From contig NZ_JADEWN010000016.1 in the NCBI RefSeq assembly GCF_015207655.1, positions 1 through 64,000 of the forward strand: DNA of 64,000 nucleotides, written 5' to 3'. Position numbers and translations under genes: made by a program. Shown here in pieces: positions 10,083 to 20,424 of this stretch. A model generated the notes under the pieces. That model saw nothing but the letters and a program-made list of their open reading frames with translations, had not been told where the DNA came from and did no database searches. The DNA comes from Gloeocapsopsis crepidinum LEGE 06123. Lineage in GTDB: Bacteria > Cyanobacteriota > Cyanobacteriia > Cyanobacteriales > Chroococcidiopsidaceae. How positions within the stretch are numbered: the stretch's first letter is position 1; every line of letters begins with the position of its first letter.

Positions 10083-10154
10083 GCGACTAAAGTCGCGGTT
10101 AAACGAACGTAGACGTGAAACGGCCTCCCGCAGGGTAGTCCACCGACGTGGACT
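10083..10154. repeat. Palindromic intergenic element
   Basis: GCGACTAAAGTCGC at 10083-10096 and AGTCCACcgacGTGGACT at 10137-10154; resembles interspersed cyanobacterial intergenic repeats. Confidence 0.55.
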
Positions 10155-10196
10155 AATAACAGGGGTTAGAAAATAACCCTAAACTTGACTTCTTGT

Positions 10197-10970
10197 CTAG
10201 GATGTTGCCACTCTATTAATATCAGATGGAGTCAGATGGGAGTGAATAACTTGACCATCTTTAAACCAGACAATGCGTTGAGTTTTACGAGCTACATCAG
10301 GTTCATGCGTTACCATGACAATCGTGATCCCACTGGCATTAAGTTCGCCAAAAATTTCTAAGACTTCTTGAGTTGTTTTAGAGTCGAGTGCGCCTGTAGG
10401 TTCATCTGCAAGCAGTAGCACGGGTTGATTGACAATTGCTCTTGCGATCGCAACTCGTTGCTGTTGTCCACCAGAAAGCTGATTTGGTTGATTGTTCAGG
10501 CGATTTCCTAAGCCGACGCGTTGTAATGCTTCAGTAGCGCGATCGCGTCTTTCTGATGTCGAAATCCCTGCATAAACCATCGGCAGCATCACGTTTTCTA
10601 AGGCTGTTGATTGAGGGAGTAAGTGAAATTGTTGAAAGACAAATCCAATTTTGCGGTTGCGGATGTGCGCTAACTCGGTATCATTTAAATTTGCAACATC
10701 AACGCCATCTAAGTAGTAGTGACCTTTAGTTGGGCGATCGAGACAGCCGATGATATTCATTGCTGTCGATTTGCCAGAACCTGACGCACCCATGATCGCG
10801 CAATACTCACCTTGTTCTACGGTCAAACTAACATCTGCTAATGCTTGAACTTCAGTTTCTCCAGCACCATAGATTTTAAAGACATTTTCTAGGCGTACTA
10901 TCGTAGTTGCTACAGCATCGTCATCACGCTGGGCAATTCCTATAGGAGAGTGTGAGGAGTAGTGTTCCAT
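10197..10970 (-). CDS. MacB/LolD-type ABC transporter ATP-binding protein
   Basis: Walker A 'GASGSGKSTAMN', signature 'LSGGQQQRVAIARAI', Walker B 'LLLADEPTGALD'. Confidence 0.95.
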   Translation of the reverse strand: MEHYSSHSPIGIAQRDDDAVATTIVRLENVFKIYGAGETEVQALADVSLTVEQGEYCAIMGASGSGKSTAMNIIGCLDRPTKGHYYLDGVDVANLNDTELAHIRNRKIGFVFQQFHLLPQSTALENVMLPMVYAGISTSERRDRATEALQRVGLGNRLNNQPNQLSGGQQQRVAIARAIVNQPVLLLADEPTGALDSKTTQEVLEIFGELNASGITIVMVTHEPDVARKTQRIVWFKDGQVIHSHLTPSDINRVATS

Positions 10971-11067
10971 GCAGAGTACTTATCCTAAACGCTAAATTAA
11001 TGAGTTGAAATCTTCTCAAAATCAAAATTGGTAAAGCTGTTCTCTATTTCCTTGCCCCTTTTATTGC

Positions 11068-12120
11068 CTACGATCGCCAACGCAGAACTTGGGTTTTAAC
11101 TGGGTTGTTAAAAGGGCGTTCTTCGGCTGTAGCGCGGGCAAACTCAGCTTTTAACTGATAGTACCAACGTGCTTGAGTATCCGCATCGCGAATGAGTAGT
11201 AAAGTCGGATCGTATTTCAAGCCCTCTTGCTGCTTAATCACGACTTGACGATCTTGATCGAGAAAGGCACGGACAAAAGGTCTAATCAGTGGTTTAATTG
11301 CTGTAATCCAGGGTGTTGTCCAATAAAGCAGAGTTGTCACCTCTGTTTCGGTTTCCGATATGGGAGTAACTGCTGTTAGGTTACAGACATTATGGTGTGC
11401 TGTACTAACGTGTTCAATTCGTACACCAGGAAGACGAAACGAGATTTCAGTTTCTGGTGCGCCACCACCAATGAGTCGATAGCCCAGTGCGACATTAGGA
11501 ATTTGATGCCGCCGCATGGTAAAGCCATAAGGCGAAGGATCAAAAGCTTTGACTTCTTCAAATTGCGATCGCCCTGATTTCCACCACCAGGAACGATGGA
11601 CATACGGTAGATGCGCTGGGTCCATTAAACCAATAATGGCATGATCCACATAACAGGGGAAATGTAGTGTGACGACCATTTGATAGGATTTGTCACCAAA
11701 AAAAGGAACGACAGGAACTTCCATATTTGGTTCCTGCGGTGCATTTCGCTCATTGGATGTCATATAAATCCAAATGTTGCCCTGCACCTCCCGCACAGGA
11801 TACTGCTTAACTTGAAAGCGACTGAGATCGAGTGGATCGCCTTCAACTAAGGCGGGAATCTCAGTACAGCGTCCTGTTTGATCGAAACGCCAACCATGAT
11901 AACAACACTCAATTTCTTGTCCGTCGAACCGCCCACAGCTTAGCGGTACTGCACGATGAGGGCAGATGTTGCGTAGCGCAAACACTTTACCTTCACGGCT
12001 ACGTGCAAAAACCACTGGTTCACCTAGCAAAGTCTTTGCCACCATAGCTCCCCGTTTGAGTAAGCCTCCAGGTAAAGCGTAGTACCAAACATTGCGTAAG
12101 AAATCGTTTTTTGCCATCAC
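11068..12120 (-). CDS. Rieske (2Fe-2S) aromatic ring-hydroxylating / PaO-like oxygenase
   Basis: Rieske 'CPHRAVPLSCGRF...CCYHGWRFDQTG' and downstream 'DPAHLPYVHRSWWW' mononuclear-iron-like motif. Confidence 0.92.
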   Translation of the reverse strand: MMAKNDFLRNVWYYALPGGLLKRGAMVAKTLLGEPVVFARSREGKVFALRNICPHRAVPLSCGRFDGQEIECCYHGWRFDQTGRCTEIPALVEGDPLDLSRFQVKQYPVREVQGNIWIYMTSNERNAPQEPNMEVPVVPFFGDKSYQMVVTLHFPCYVDHAIIGLMDPAHLPYVHRSWWWKSGRSQFEEVKAFDPSPYGFTMRRHQIPNVALGYRLIGGGAPETEISFRLPGVRIEHVSTAHHNVCNLTAVTPISETETEVTTLLYWTTPWITAIKPLIRPFVRAFLDQDRQVVIKQQEGLKYDPTLLLIRDADTQARWYYQLKAEFARATAEERPFNNPVKTQVLRWRS

Positions 12121-12172
12121 AGGTTGAAGTAATTTACTAATCAGTGCTCATCCAGAATCTAGAATTGTATGG

Positions 12173-13390
12173 CTAGGCGCTTCTTAGGGCAACAATTGGA
12201 TCGAGTTGAGCAGCGCGACGGGCAGGAACTACACCAAAAATAATGCCAATACCACCAGAAACACCAACCGCAAGGGCGATCGCAATTGGTGAAACTCCAG
12301 CTTGAAACGGTGTAAAGGCTCCAATCAAAAGGACTCCACCAACTCCTAGGGCTGTACCGAGTAAGCCCCCAGCTGCCGAAAGAATCACAGCTTCAATCAA
12401 AAACTGAATTAAAACATCATCCTGAGTCGCACCAATTGCTTTACGCAGCCCGATTTCTTGCGTTCTTTCAGTGACAGACACGAGCATAATATTCATCACG
12501 CCAATACCACCTACTAACAAGGAAATACCAGCGATCGCCGCTAACATAATCGTCAAAGCACCTGTTACTGTTCCTGCAATCTCTAAAACGTCTTTTTGGC
12601 TTTCCACGCTAAAGTCATCTTCGCGCGTAATCTTGTGCCGTAACCGTAGCAAGTTTGTAATTTGAAACTGCGCTGCATCAACACTTGCTTCATTTTGTGC
12701 CGACACCGAAATAAAAGTTAAATTTACGCCATAAGGAGAATTTTTACCGATAATTCGGCTTGCCATTGTGGTAATGGGAATGTAAGCACTGTCGTCATAG
12801 TTTGTCCCTAAGACTGAGCCTTTCGCCTCCATCACACCGATGACTAAGAAACTAACATTTCTGATTCTGATCTGCTGACCAATTGGATCTTGATTTCCAA
12901 AGAGGCGTTCGGCTAAATCGACACCCAAGGTAACAACTTGGTTATTTCGCTTAACGTCAAGGTCGGTGATAAATCTACCACGCTCAGTATCAAAACTACG
13001 TACGATAGAAAAGTCTGGGTTTGTTCCCACCATCAAGCTGTATGTATTGCGGTTGCGGTAGGTGACGAGTTCGCGAGAGTGTAATTGCGGTGCAACTGCG
13101 GCGACTGTTGGGACCTGTGTGGCGATCGCTTCAGCGTCTTCTAAAACTAAAGTTCTTGGCAAATCAACAGTTGTCCGCTGCGCGTCACGGTTCCCTGGAA
13201 CGATAAACAATACATTAGTTCCTAGAGATTCAAACTGTCCTGAAACGAATCGCTGAGCGCCTTCACCGATACCCACCATTGCAATCACCGACGCGTTACC
13301 GATGATTATGCCTAGCATTGTGAGTGTACTGCGTAGCTTATTTGCTAGCAGCGTTTTTGATGCCATTTTGACGCTTTCTAAAATATCCAT
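12173..13390 (-). CDS. MacB-like ABC transporter permease (FtsX/MacB domains)
   Basis: 'KLRSTLTMLGIIIGNASVIAMVGIGEGAQ' N-terminus and 'GGIGVMNIMLVSVTERTQEIGLRKAIGAT'. Confidence 0.95.
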   Translation of the reverse strand: MDILESVKMASKTLLANKLRSTLTMLGIIIGNASVIAMVGIGEGAQRFVSGQFESLGTNVLFIVPGNRDAQRTTVDLPRTLVLEDAEAIATQVPTVAAVAPQLHSRELVTYRNRNTYSLMVGTNPDFSIVRSFDTERGRFITDLDVKRNNQVVTLGVDLAERLFGNQDPIGQQIRIRNVSFLVIGVMEAKGSVLGTNYDDSAYIPITTMASRIIGKNSPYGVNLTFISVSAQNEASVDAAQFQITNLLRLRHKITREDDFSVESQKDVLEIAGTVTGALTIMLAAIAGISLLVGGIGVMNIMLVSVTERTQEIGLRKAIGATQDDVLIQFLIEAVILSAAGGLLGTALGVGGVLLIGAFTPFQAGVSPIAIALAVGVSGGIGIIFGVVPARRAAQLDPIVALRSA

Positions 13391-13493
13391 TACTGATAAT
13401 TTGATAATTTTGAGTGTTGAGTTTAAGAGAGTCGTGAAGTGTTGAGTTATAAAAAGTCTTTTAATTCAAAATTCAAAACTCTTTCACTAGCCA

Positions 13494-14957
13494 CTATTCA
13501 CTCAACACTGATTCATCTTGTCTTTGTTGTTGCCTTTCTGGGAGGTCGATAAATACGCGATCGCCTTCGTCTAAACCGGATAAAACTTGCGTGCGATCTT
13601 GAAGGCTTGGTCCAATTGTTACCGGACGAAAGAGCGGCTGATTGTTTTGCCCTGGAACAAGGACACCAGTTTCACCACGTTCTGTGACAATCGCCACCGT
13701 AGGAACCATCAGGGCATCAGATAGTTGTTCGCCAAGAAAGGTGACATCTACATTCATCCCTGAACGTAACTCTTGCGTGCCAGTTTCCAAGGCAACTCTT
13801 ACTTGAAACGAAGTCACATTTTGTTCAACAACGGCTTCTGGAGCAATTAAACGAACGCGACCTTGAAAAACCTGCTCAGGGTAAGCATCAGCGATAATTT
13901 CCACCGGTTGCCCTTGCTTAATTTGTCCGACGTCTACTTCAGGAACTTGTGCCAAGATTTCTAAACCTCTGGCGATCGCAACAATCGATGTTGAGGTCGC
14001 TGATGCAGTGCTAGAAGCTGAGGTTGTTGGCGTGACAAAAGCTCCTTCGGTTGCGTATTTTTGGGTGACAATCCCATCAAATGGCGCGCGAATGATCGTG
14101 TCTTCTAGTTGTACTTGAATTGCTTGGACTTGACTAGCAGATGCAGCAACTGTGGCGCGGCGTTGGGCAATTTCTTCCGGACGCGAACCACTTTGAGCCT
14201 GTTGAAGGGCGGCGCGGGCTTCATTCACTGCGGCTTGACGCTGAGTGATTTCCTCAGAACGGCTACCACTTTGTAATTGTGCTAATCGCCTTTGGGCTTC
14301 TTGTAATGCAGCTTGCGCACTACGATCATCGGCGATCACCTCATCGAGACGATCTTGTGATATTGCTCCTTCTTGAGATAATACGCGATTGCGTTGAACT
14401 CGGCTACTTGTCAAACTAACCCTAGCTTGGGCTGCATCTACTTGAGCTTGGGCTTGGGCAATTTCTTCTGGACGATTTCCAGTACGCGCTTGGGCAAGTT
14501 GGGCTTCGGCTTGAGCTAGACGCGCTCTTGCTTGAGCAATTTCTTCAGGTCGGCTACCCGCAAGTGCTTGGTCGAGTTGGGCTTGAGATTGAGCTAAGTT
14601 AGCACGCGCTTGGGCAAGTTGAGCTTGAAGTTCGGCGTTATCCATCCGCGCAATAATTTGTCCTTGTTTAACTGAATCGCCTTGTTCAACACTCAACTCT
14701 GTAAGCCGCCCAGAGGTTTTGGGGCTGAGGTTCACACTCTGAAAAGGAACAACTTTACCGCTGGCAGTGATGCGTAATGTTACATTTTGTGATTCTACGG
14801 GTACAGTCAGTTCTGCAACATTAATTCTTGGTGTTGTTCGACTCATAACTGCATAAGTACCACCGCTGACCACAACACCAGTTGCTAATAGCCCCATTAG
14901 CCAGCGACGTGGATGCTTGACTTTGCCAATTAAGGGAATTTCCATGTATGTGGTCAT
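13494..14957 (-). CDS. HlyD/MacA-type periplasmic adaptor (efflux membrane fusion protein)
   Basis: N-terminal TM anchor, 'VEQGDSVKQGQIIARMDNAELQAQLAQA' biotinyl-lipoyl-like hairpin, long coiled coil, 'IIRAPFDGIVTQKYATEGAFV'. Confidence 0.94.
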   Translation of the reverse strand: MTTYMEIPLIGKVKHPRRWLMGLLATGVVVSGGTYAVMSRTTPRINVAELTVPVESQNVTLRITASGKVVPFQSVNLSPKTSGRLTELSVEQGDSVKQGQIIARMDNAELQAQLAQARANLAQSQAQLDQALAGSRPEEIAQARARLAQAEAQLAQARTGNRPEEIAQAQAQVDAAQARVSLTSSRVQRNRVLSQEGAISQDRLDEVIADDRSAQAALQEAQRRLAQLQSGSRSEEITQRQAAVNEARAALQQAQSGSRPEEIAQRRATVAASASQVQAIQVQLEDTIIRAPFDGIVTQKYATEGAFVTPTTSASSTASATSTSIVAIARGLEILAQVPEVDVGQIKQGQPVEIIADAYPEQVFQGRVRLIAPEAVVEQNVTSFQVRVALETGTQELRSGMNVDVTFLGEQLSDALMVPTVAIVTERGETGVLVPGQNNQPLFRPVTIGPSLQDRTQVLSGLDEGDRVFIDLPERQQQRQDESVLSE

Positions 14958-15184
14958 ATGAGTGGGCAGATTATGCCAAGTAATAAGAAGGTCATCTTCG
15001 TTAAGTTGTTGCGAGCGATCGCGCTGACAAGCTAAAAATTGATAATAAACTTAATCTTTCTTGATCTTAACGACTAGCAGCCGGCTCTAGACAATTTTTA
15101 AAGTAGTATTTCCCTCCCAATAACCGATTTAGTCACAGTTAAGATGAGGGTGCAGAGGAAACTGGGGGAGGCGAGGAGTTATGA

Positions 15185-15254
15185 GAATTCTTTTAATAAA
15201 TGAAATGCCTCCGGCACCTTTGTTCGCTTTCCAAAACTTAAAATTCAAAACTCA
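15185..15254 (-). repeat. Dispersed repeat (GAGTTTTGGAAAGCG family), reverse orientation
   Basis: ttttaataaatgaaatgcctccggcacctttgttcgctttccaaaac is the near reverse complement of the 31896 copy. Confidence 0.7.
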
Positions 15255-15348
15255 TCATTAGCTACTCGCTTTGTGTAATTAAAATTCTTGCTATTACCAG
15301 TGAGGCGGGTAAACTTGCTTAAGATATCCACATCAACAGCTATACAAG

Positions 15349-16407
15349 ATGAACACACTGATACCTGTGATTTTAGCTGGGGGTAAAGGAGAGCGATTTT
15401 GGCCCCTCAGTCGCAAACAACGTCCTAAACAGTTTTTAAGCTTGGACGGCAGCGGAAAAAGCTTGTTACAAGCAACTGCCGATCGACTTTTACCATTAGC
15501 AGGAGATTGGCAAAATCTCTGGGTGGTGACTTCTAGTCAACTTGTACAAGGTGTGCATGAACAGCTACCAGATTTGCCAACGCTAAATTTATTAGCAGAA
15601 CCTGAAGGACGTGATACAGCCGCAGCTGTGGCATGGAGTACACTAGAAGTTGCCAAGCGTTACGGAGAAGACGCAGTTATTGGCTTTTTTCCCGCCGATC
15701 CTTGGATTGACAACCAAGCCAACTTTCACAAAACGCTTTGTGCTGCGACATTATTAGCATCGTCAGAAAAGGCGATCGCAACTTTAGGTGTTAAGCCTAC
15801 CTATCCTGCGACAGGTTACGGTTACATTGAGCAAGGAGATTTGGCTGGTTCCTTTGGAGGTTTACCCGTCTACCGCATCAATCGGTTTACTGAAAAACCG
15901 GATCGCGAAACAGCCGAGTCTTTCTTAGTGACAAATCGTTTTAGCTGGAATAGCGGCATGTTTGTTTTTCGTGCTGGTGTTGTGCTAGAAGAACTACGGA
16001 CATACGCTCCAGAAATGATGCGATTACTAGAAACTGAAGGAGTATCGGCTTACGCACATTTACCAAAAATCAGTATTGATTACGCTTTGATGGAGAAAAC
16101 CCAAATTGCCTATGTTTTGCCCGTCGATTTTGGTTGGGATGATTTGGGAGATTGGAATGCAATTGAGCGATTACTCAAAAAAGACGCCCTGAACGTTGAG
16201 TTAGCCAATCACATTGGGTTAGATACTAAAGATACGCTGCTTTATGCCACGAGTGACGATGATGTGATTGTTACTATTGGATTAGAAGATGTCGTGGTGG
16301 TGCGCGATCGCAATGTCACTCTGATTGCGAGAAAAGATCGCACTCAAGACATTAAACAAGCACTCAAACTTTTGCAGGATAACCCCAAATTCACGGATCT
16401 GTTATAA
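15349..16407 (+). CDS. Mannose-1-phosphate guanylyltransferase (no C-terminal PMI domain)
   Basis: 'IPVILAGGKGERFWPLSRKQRPKQFL', 'FTEKPD', 'WNSGMFVFRA', 'VDFGWDDLGDW'. Confidence 0.94.
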   Translation: MNTLIPVILAGGKGERFWPLSRKQRPKQFLSLDGSGKSLLQATADRLLPLAGDWQNLWVVTSSQLVQGVHEQLPDLPTLNLLAEPEGRDTAAAVAWSTLEVAKRYGEDAVIGFFPADPWIDNQANFHKTLCAATLLASSEKAIATLGVKPTYPATGYGYIEQGDLAGSFGGLPVYRINRFTEKPDRETAESFLVTNRFSWNSGMFVFRAGVVLEELRTYAPEMMRLLETEGVSAYAHLPKISIDYALMEKTQIAYVLPVDFGWDDLGDWNAIERLLKKDALNVELANHIGLDTKDTLLYATSDDDVIVTIGLEDVVVVRDRNVTLIARKDRTQDIKQALKLLQDNPKFTDLL

Positions 16408-16434
16408 AACGTCTGCACTACCTTATAAAAAGCT

Positions 16435-18081
16435 GTGTTTCTAACTCAAACAACATCTCGGCAAAGAGAAATTCTGGAAGTTTTCCTGCGTAACGGCTGG
16501 GACTATATGCGACGGCTGTTGACTGGAGGAAAAACTGATGAACCCCAATTACCTACTCCTGCTGTTCTGCGAAACATCTTGGTCGATCTTGGACCTGTAT
16601 ACGTTAAGTTTGGGCAGTTACTAAGTACTCGCCCTGACTTGCTTCCTGCAGCTTACATTGATGAACTGTCAATGCTGCAAGATGATGTACCACCCGTTAA
16701 TTGGGCAGATATTGAAGTTGTCATTCGTCAGCAACTACCGCAGTCACTTGAATCTACCTTTACCACAATTGATCCGCGACCTGTTGCAGCAGGATCAATT
16801 GCTCAAACACACAAAGCTATCTTAATTGATGGGCGAGAAGTTGCAATTAAAGTTCAACGCCCTGGAATTGATGCGATTGTTGCACAAGATATCTCACTCA
16901 TTCGCGGTGTAGCCGACTTGGTATCGCGAACTGAGTTTGGGCAAATGTACGATATCGACTCTTTGGCTGAAGAATTTACCAAAGCGTTAGAGGCAGAGCT
17001 AGACTTTATTCGGGAAGCAAGTTTTACAGATCAATTACGGCGTAATCTTACTAATAGTCGCTGGTTTGATTCTTCGCAGTTAGTCGTAGCAGAAATCTAC
17101 TGGGACTTAACAACAGCCAAGTTGCTTGTTATGGAGTGGCTCGATGGAGTGCCAATTCTCTCAGGAGATTTTGGGAGCGCGCAAAATGGTCAAGATCCCT
17201 ATAAAAAACGAGCTGCTGTGACAAGCTTGTTGTTTCGTGCGTTCTTCCAGCAGGTTTATATTGATGGCTTCTTTCACGCTGACCCGCACCCAGGCAATCT
17301 ATTTTACCTCAGAGATGGTCGCGTTGCATTGCTCGATTGCGGCATGGTAGGACGTTTAGATCCGCGATCGCAGCAAATTTTGACGGAAATGTTACTAGCG
17401 ATCGTTGATTTAGACGCCCAAAGATGTGCGCAATTAACGTTGCAACTTGCTGATTCTGCCCAACCAGTGATTTTATCGCGTTTGGAGAATGATTATGACC
17501 GAATGCTACGCAAATATTACAATTTAAGCTTGTCACAAATTAACTTTAGTCAAGTATTTTATGAAGTATTACAAGTAGCACGTAACAACAAGATTCGTTT
17601 ACCAAGTAATTTGGGTTTATATGCAAAAACATTAGCAAATTTAGAGGGAGTTGCTCGTTTAGTTAACCCAGAAATTAATCTTTTAGATGAAATCAAACCA
17701 CTGATTACAGACTTGTTTCGACGTCAGTTATTCGGTGCTAATCCTGTGCAATCTTTGTTAAGAACTGCACTAGATTTGAAAAGTCTGTCGCTACAATCAC
17801 CTCGCCAAATTGAGTTACTTTTAGATCGAGTAACGTCAGAAACACTTCAGTGGAATTTATCAGTACGCGGTTTAGACAACATACGCCGTACAATGGACGA
17901 GGCAGCTAATCGTCTGTCATTCAGTATTTTAGTTGGCTCTTTAATTATTGGTGCAGCACTTATTTCCAATAATGCCCAAACTACTGAATTATCTTGGTTG
18001 AGTACTATTTTATTTGCTACTGCCAGTTTGTTGGGACTGTGGCTAGTTTTTAGTACAATTCGTTCAGGAAGGTTGAAGTAA
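16435..18081 (+). CDS. ABC1/AarF (UbiB-family) atypical kinase
   Basis: 'PVYVKFGQLLSTRPDLLP', 'AAGSIAQTHKA', 'VAIKVQRPGI', 'DGFFHADPHPGNLF', 'LLDCGMVGRL'; GTG start. Confidence 0.94.
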   Translation: MFLTQTTSRQREILEVFLRNGWDYMRRLLTGGKTDEPQLPTPAVLRNILVDLGPVYVKFGQLLSTRPDLLPAAYIDELSMLQDDVPPVNWADIEVVIRQQLPQSLESTFTTIDPRPVAAGSIAQTHKAILIDGREVAIKVQRPGIDAIVAQDISLIRGVADLVSRTEFGQMYDIDSLAEEFTKALEAELDFIREASFTDQLRRNLTNSRWFDSSQLVVAEIYWDLTTAKLLVMEWLDGVPILSGDFGSAQNGQDPYKKRAAVTSLLFRAFFQQVYIDGFFHADPHPGNLFYLRDGRVALLDCGMVGRLDPRSQQILTEMLLAIVDLDAQRCAQLTLQLADSAQPVILSRLENDYDRMLRKYYNLSLSQINFSQVFYEVLQVARNNKIRLPSNLGLYAKTLANLEGVARLVNPEINLLDEIKPLITDLFRRQLFGANPVQSLLRTALDLKSLSLQSPRQIELLLDRVTSETLQWNLSVRGLDNIRRTMDEAANRLSFSILVGSLIIGAALISNNAQTTELSWLSTILFATASLLGLWLVFSTIRSGRLK

Positions 18082-18085
18082 GTTA

Positions 18086-18841
18086 CTAATGAGTATGATC
18101 GAGAGCTTCCATCCAAATTCTGTCAAAAGAAGATAGTTTTTGAGTTTGCTCTTGTAACCAAGCTGTAAATAGTTCCTGTAATAACTTCCGGCGCATCATC
18201 TCGTCTAATTGTGCCGGAATTATCCTTTCTAATCGCACAATAAAAGACCATTCTCCTAATAATATAGGGCGCAATAGCTTTCCTGGTTGACTTGTTTTGA
18301 GTATTTTTGACAACTGTGGATGCAGTGTACCTAACTCTACTGGACCAACGATACCTCCAGTTTGTGCTTCTAGTCCTACAGAGAATTTCTTTGCTAATTC
18401 CGTAAATGATTGCTCTTTTTCATAAATTCGGAAATAAATCTCTTCAGCAATTCCTCCATCCTGAACTCTAATCAACGAACAAATGACTCGATCTAACTGT
18501 CCTTTACGCTGGAGAAAGTAAGTTTCTAATTTACTACCCCAAGTTAATTGTTTAAATTTTTCAATTTTGAGTTGGCGTGTTGCCATAGAGATTAATTGCC
18601 TTTGAGTTATACCATAATGCTCTAGCCAAGCTTGCTGTTTAGCAACGCTATCAAGGTGATGTTGCTGATAAAATTGCTGACAAGCACTCATAGTTTCCTC
18701 TGGAGTACAATCAATAGCGGCGATCGCCTGCTCAATAATCTTCTCACGCCACAATTGTGGCAATATTTGGCAACTCTTTACTAAAGACATGATTTCTTCA
18801 GCAGTGATGTCGGTTTCATTAGCGTGTAAAGTAGTTGTCAT
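18086..18841 (-). CDS. Parvulin-type peptidyl-prolyl isomerase (PpiC/SurA-like)
   Basis: C-terminal 'IYEKEQSFTELAKKFSVGLEAQTGGIVGPVELGTLHPQLSKIL' rotamase motif; helical N-terminal region; no obvious signal peptide. Confidence 0.82.
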   Translation of the reverse strand: MTTTLHANETDITAEEIMSLVKSCQILPQLWREKIIEQAIAAIDCTPEETMSACQQFYQQHHLDSVAKQQAWLEHYGITQRQLISMATRQLKIEKFKQLTWGSKLETYFLQRKGQLDRVICSLIRVQDGGIAEEIYFRIYEKEQSFTELAKKFSVGLEAQTGGIVGPVELGTLHPQLSKILKTSQPGKLLRPILLGEWSFIVRLERIIPAQLDEMMRRKLLQELFTAWLQEQTQKLSSFDRIWMEALDHTH

Positions 18842-18952
18842 CGCTACTAAATCTTCTTTGCTCTATTCGACAATAGAAAAATATCTCTACAGTTTGTATC
18901 AATGCAGCCAGTTGATAAACAGTTGACTGCATTAAATACTCTCACTGTCGTC

Positions 18953-19300
18953 TTAAACGAGGAAGGTGGACGTATCAACAGGAGATGGAGGTAAAGTTTG
19001 GTCGTACACCAGTGTATAAGTACCAGTACTTCCGATCGCATCAGCAACCCCAATGTAGTATGTCCCGCTAGTGGGTGCAGTAAATTGCAGCATAGGGTCA
19101 TAACCCAATGCCCAGCTGTCGTCTTGATAAGCTAATAAGTTACCAGCACTATCAAAGATGCCAACTACAGGATCTGCTAAAGTTCCACCAGCATTTGAGG
19201 CACCAAGTACTGATATTGTGTAATCCACTTCTCCAATAAACTCTACAGGAAAGAAATCCACTTCATCAGAGGTGCTAATACTATCTACAAAACTTGCCAT
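18953..19300 (-). CDS. Small PPC-like (pre-peptidase C-terminal) beta-sandwich protein
   Basis: 'DPVVGIFDSAGNLLAYQDDSW...YDPMLQFTAPTSGTYYIGVADAIGSTGTYTLVYDQ' matches the PPC domain pattern; no signal peptide seen. Confidence 0.8.
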   Translation of the reverse strand: MASFVDSISTSDEVDFFPVEFIGEVDYTISVLGASNAGGTLADPVVGIFDSAGNLLAYQDDSWALGYDPMLQFTAPTSGTYYIGVADAIGSTGTYTLVYDQTLPPSPVDTSTFLV

Positions 19301-20424
19301 GTCGTTTCTCCTGAAATAGGTGTTCTATGCGAGTATCCTATTGAAGCAACAACGGCAAAACTTTTCAGATTTAGATAATTAATTTAAATGACCTACTTTG
19401 GTCGAGTTCTTTGCACTTCTGTGCAATTAGCTTCTCTACTAGCATCGATGGCGTACAAGGTCAAATGACTCTGATGCTATCACTTGAGTCTTTCCTTTCA
19501 GAATGTTAGTTATACGAAATATGAAACATGGACAATTCAATAGTAAAAAACATACTCTTTCCGTAGCAAATTGATAATTTACTGATTCAATTTAAATTGA
19601 AAATTATAAATAGATGACTTCGCTAAAAATAAATCTCTTGCAGAAATCACAGATGCTCTTCAAATAAAGTCAAAGCTACTCAAAGGCAGTGCGCAGAAAC
19701 ACAATTTTGGTAAGAGTTTTATAGTAAGTTCATAAAGGTAGGTAGAGTTTATTTAGTTGCAAATTTATTTATGATGGCATTCATACAAGCTGTCTAATGT
19801 ACAAATGGGAAGTCTTAAATTTACTGGATAAAGTGATATCTAACTTAGCCCTAATTTTGATGATAAATCACACACAATCGCAAATTTAATGCTAATAGCG
19901 CTACCCTTCCATTTGGATAATTGAGTTAAAGACTATAGAATTGCTCCCAAAATGCAACCAATGGTCAAAATCAACGTGGTAATCTTTATTTTGGGTAATA
20001 AGAGTAGTCATATGCCTTTTAGTAGAGATAGTAACAAGCTTGTTAATGCTTAGGAAAAGGTAAGATAACTAAAGACAGCGATCGCGATGTAAGCAATATG
20101 ACTACAAGTTTGTTAAAAAAAGAAAATACAATTTTCACAAAAGTTACGGTTAGTCGTTTGGATGAGAGTTATTTCATTTGCCTGCAGTAACCAAGGTAAG
20201 CTGTAAACAACTTTCACGAAAAACAATTAACTATCTCTAGTATAGAGATGCTTTTTTTGATAAATTTTTAGTAAGTAAAAGTTAGCCCATATGTTTTTTT
20301 AAATAAAGATTTCATGAAGCAACTGCTAAATTTTTAAAGAAAGTTTAAAGTTTAAGCAAATCAATTAAGTTGCGTTAGTGTTCTTTTTTGGGGTTAGCAT
20401 CTCTGGCAAATGTAGGAAATTATA

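Noticed and set aside
10083-10154. Palindromes considered as CRISPR or attachment site
   Set aside because: No regular spacer-repeat array, and no integrase or tRNA nearby; fits a dispersed intergenic palindrome.
18847-19101. 84 aa minus-strand ORF overlapping the PPC gene
   Set aside because: Out of frame with the convincing PPC-domain ORF, with no recognisable motif.
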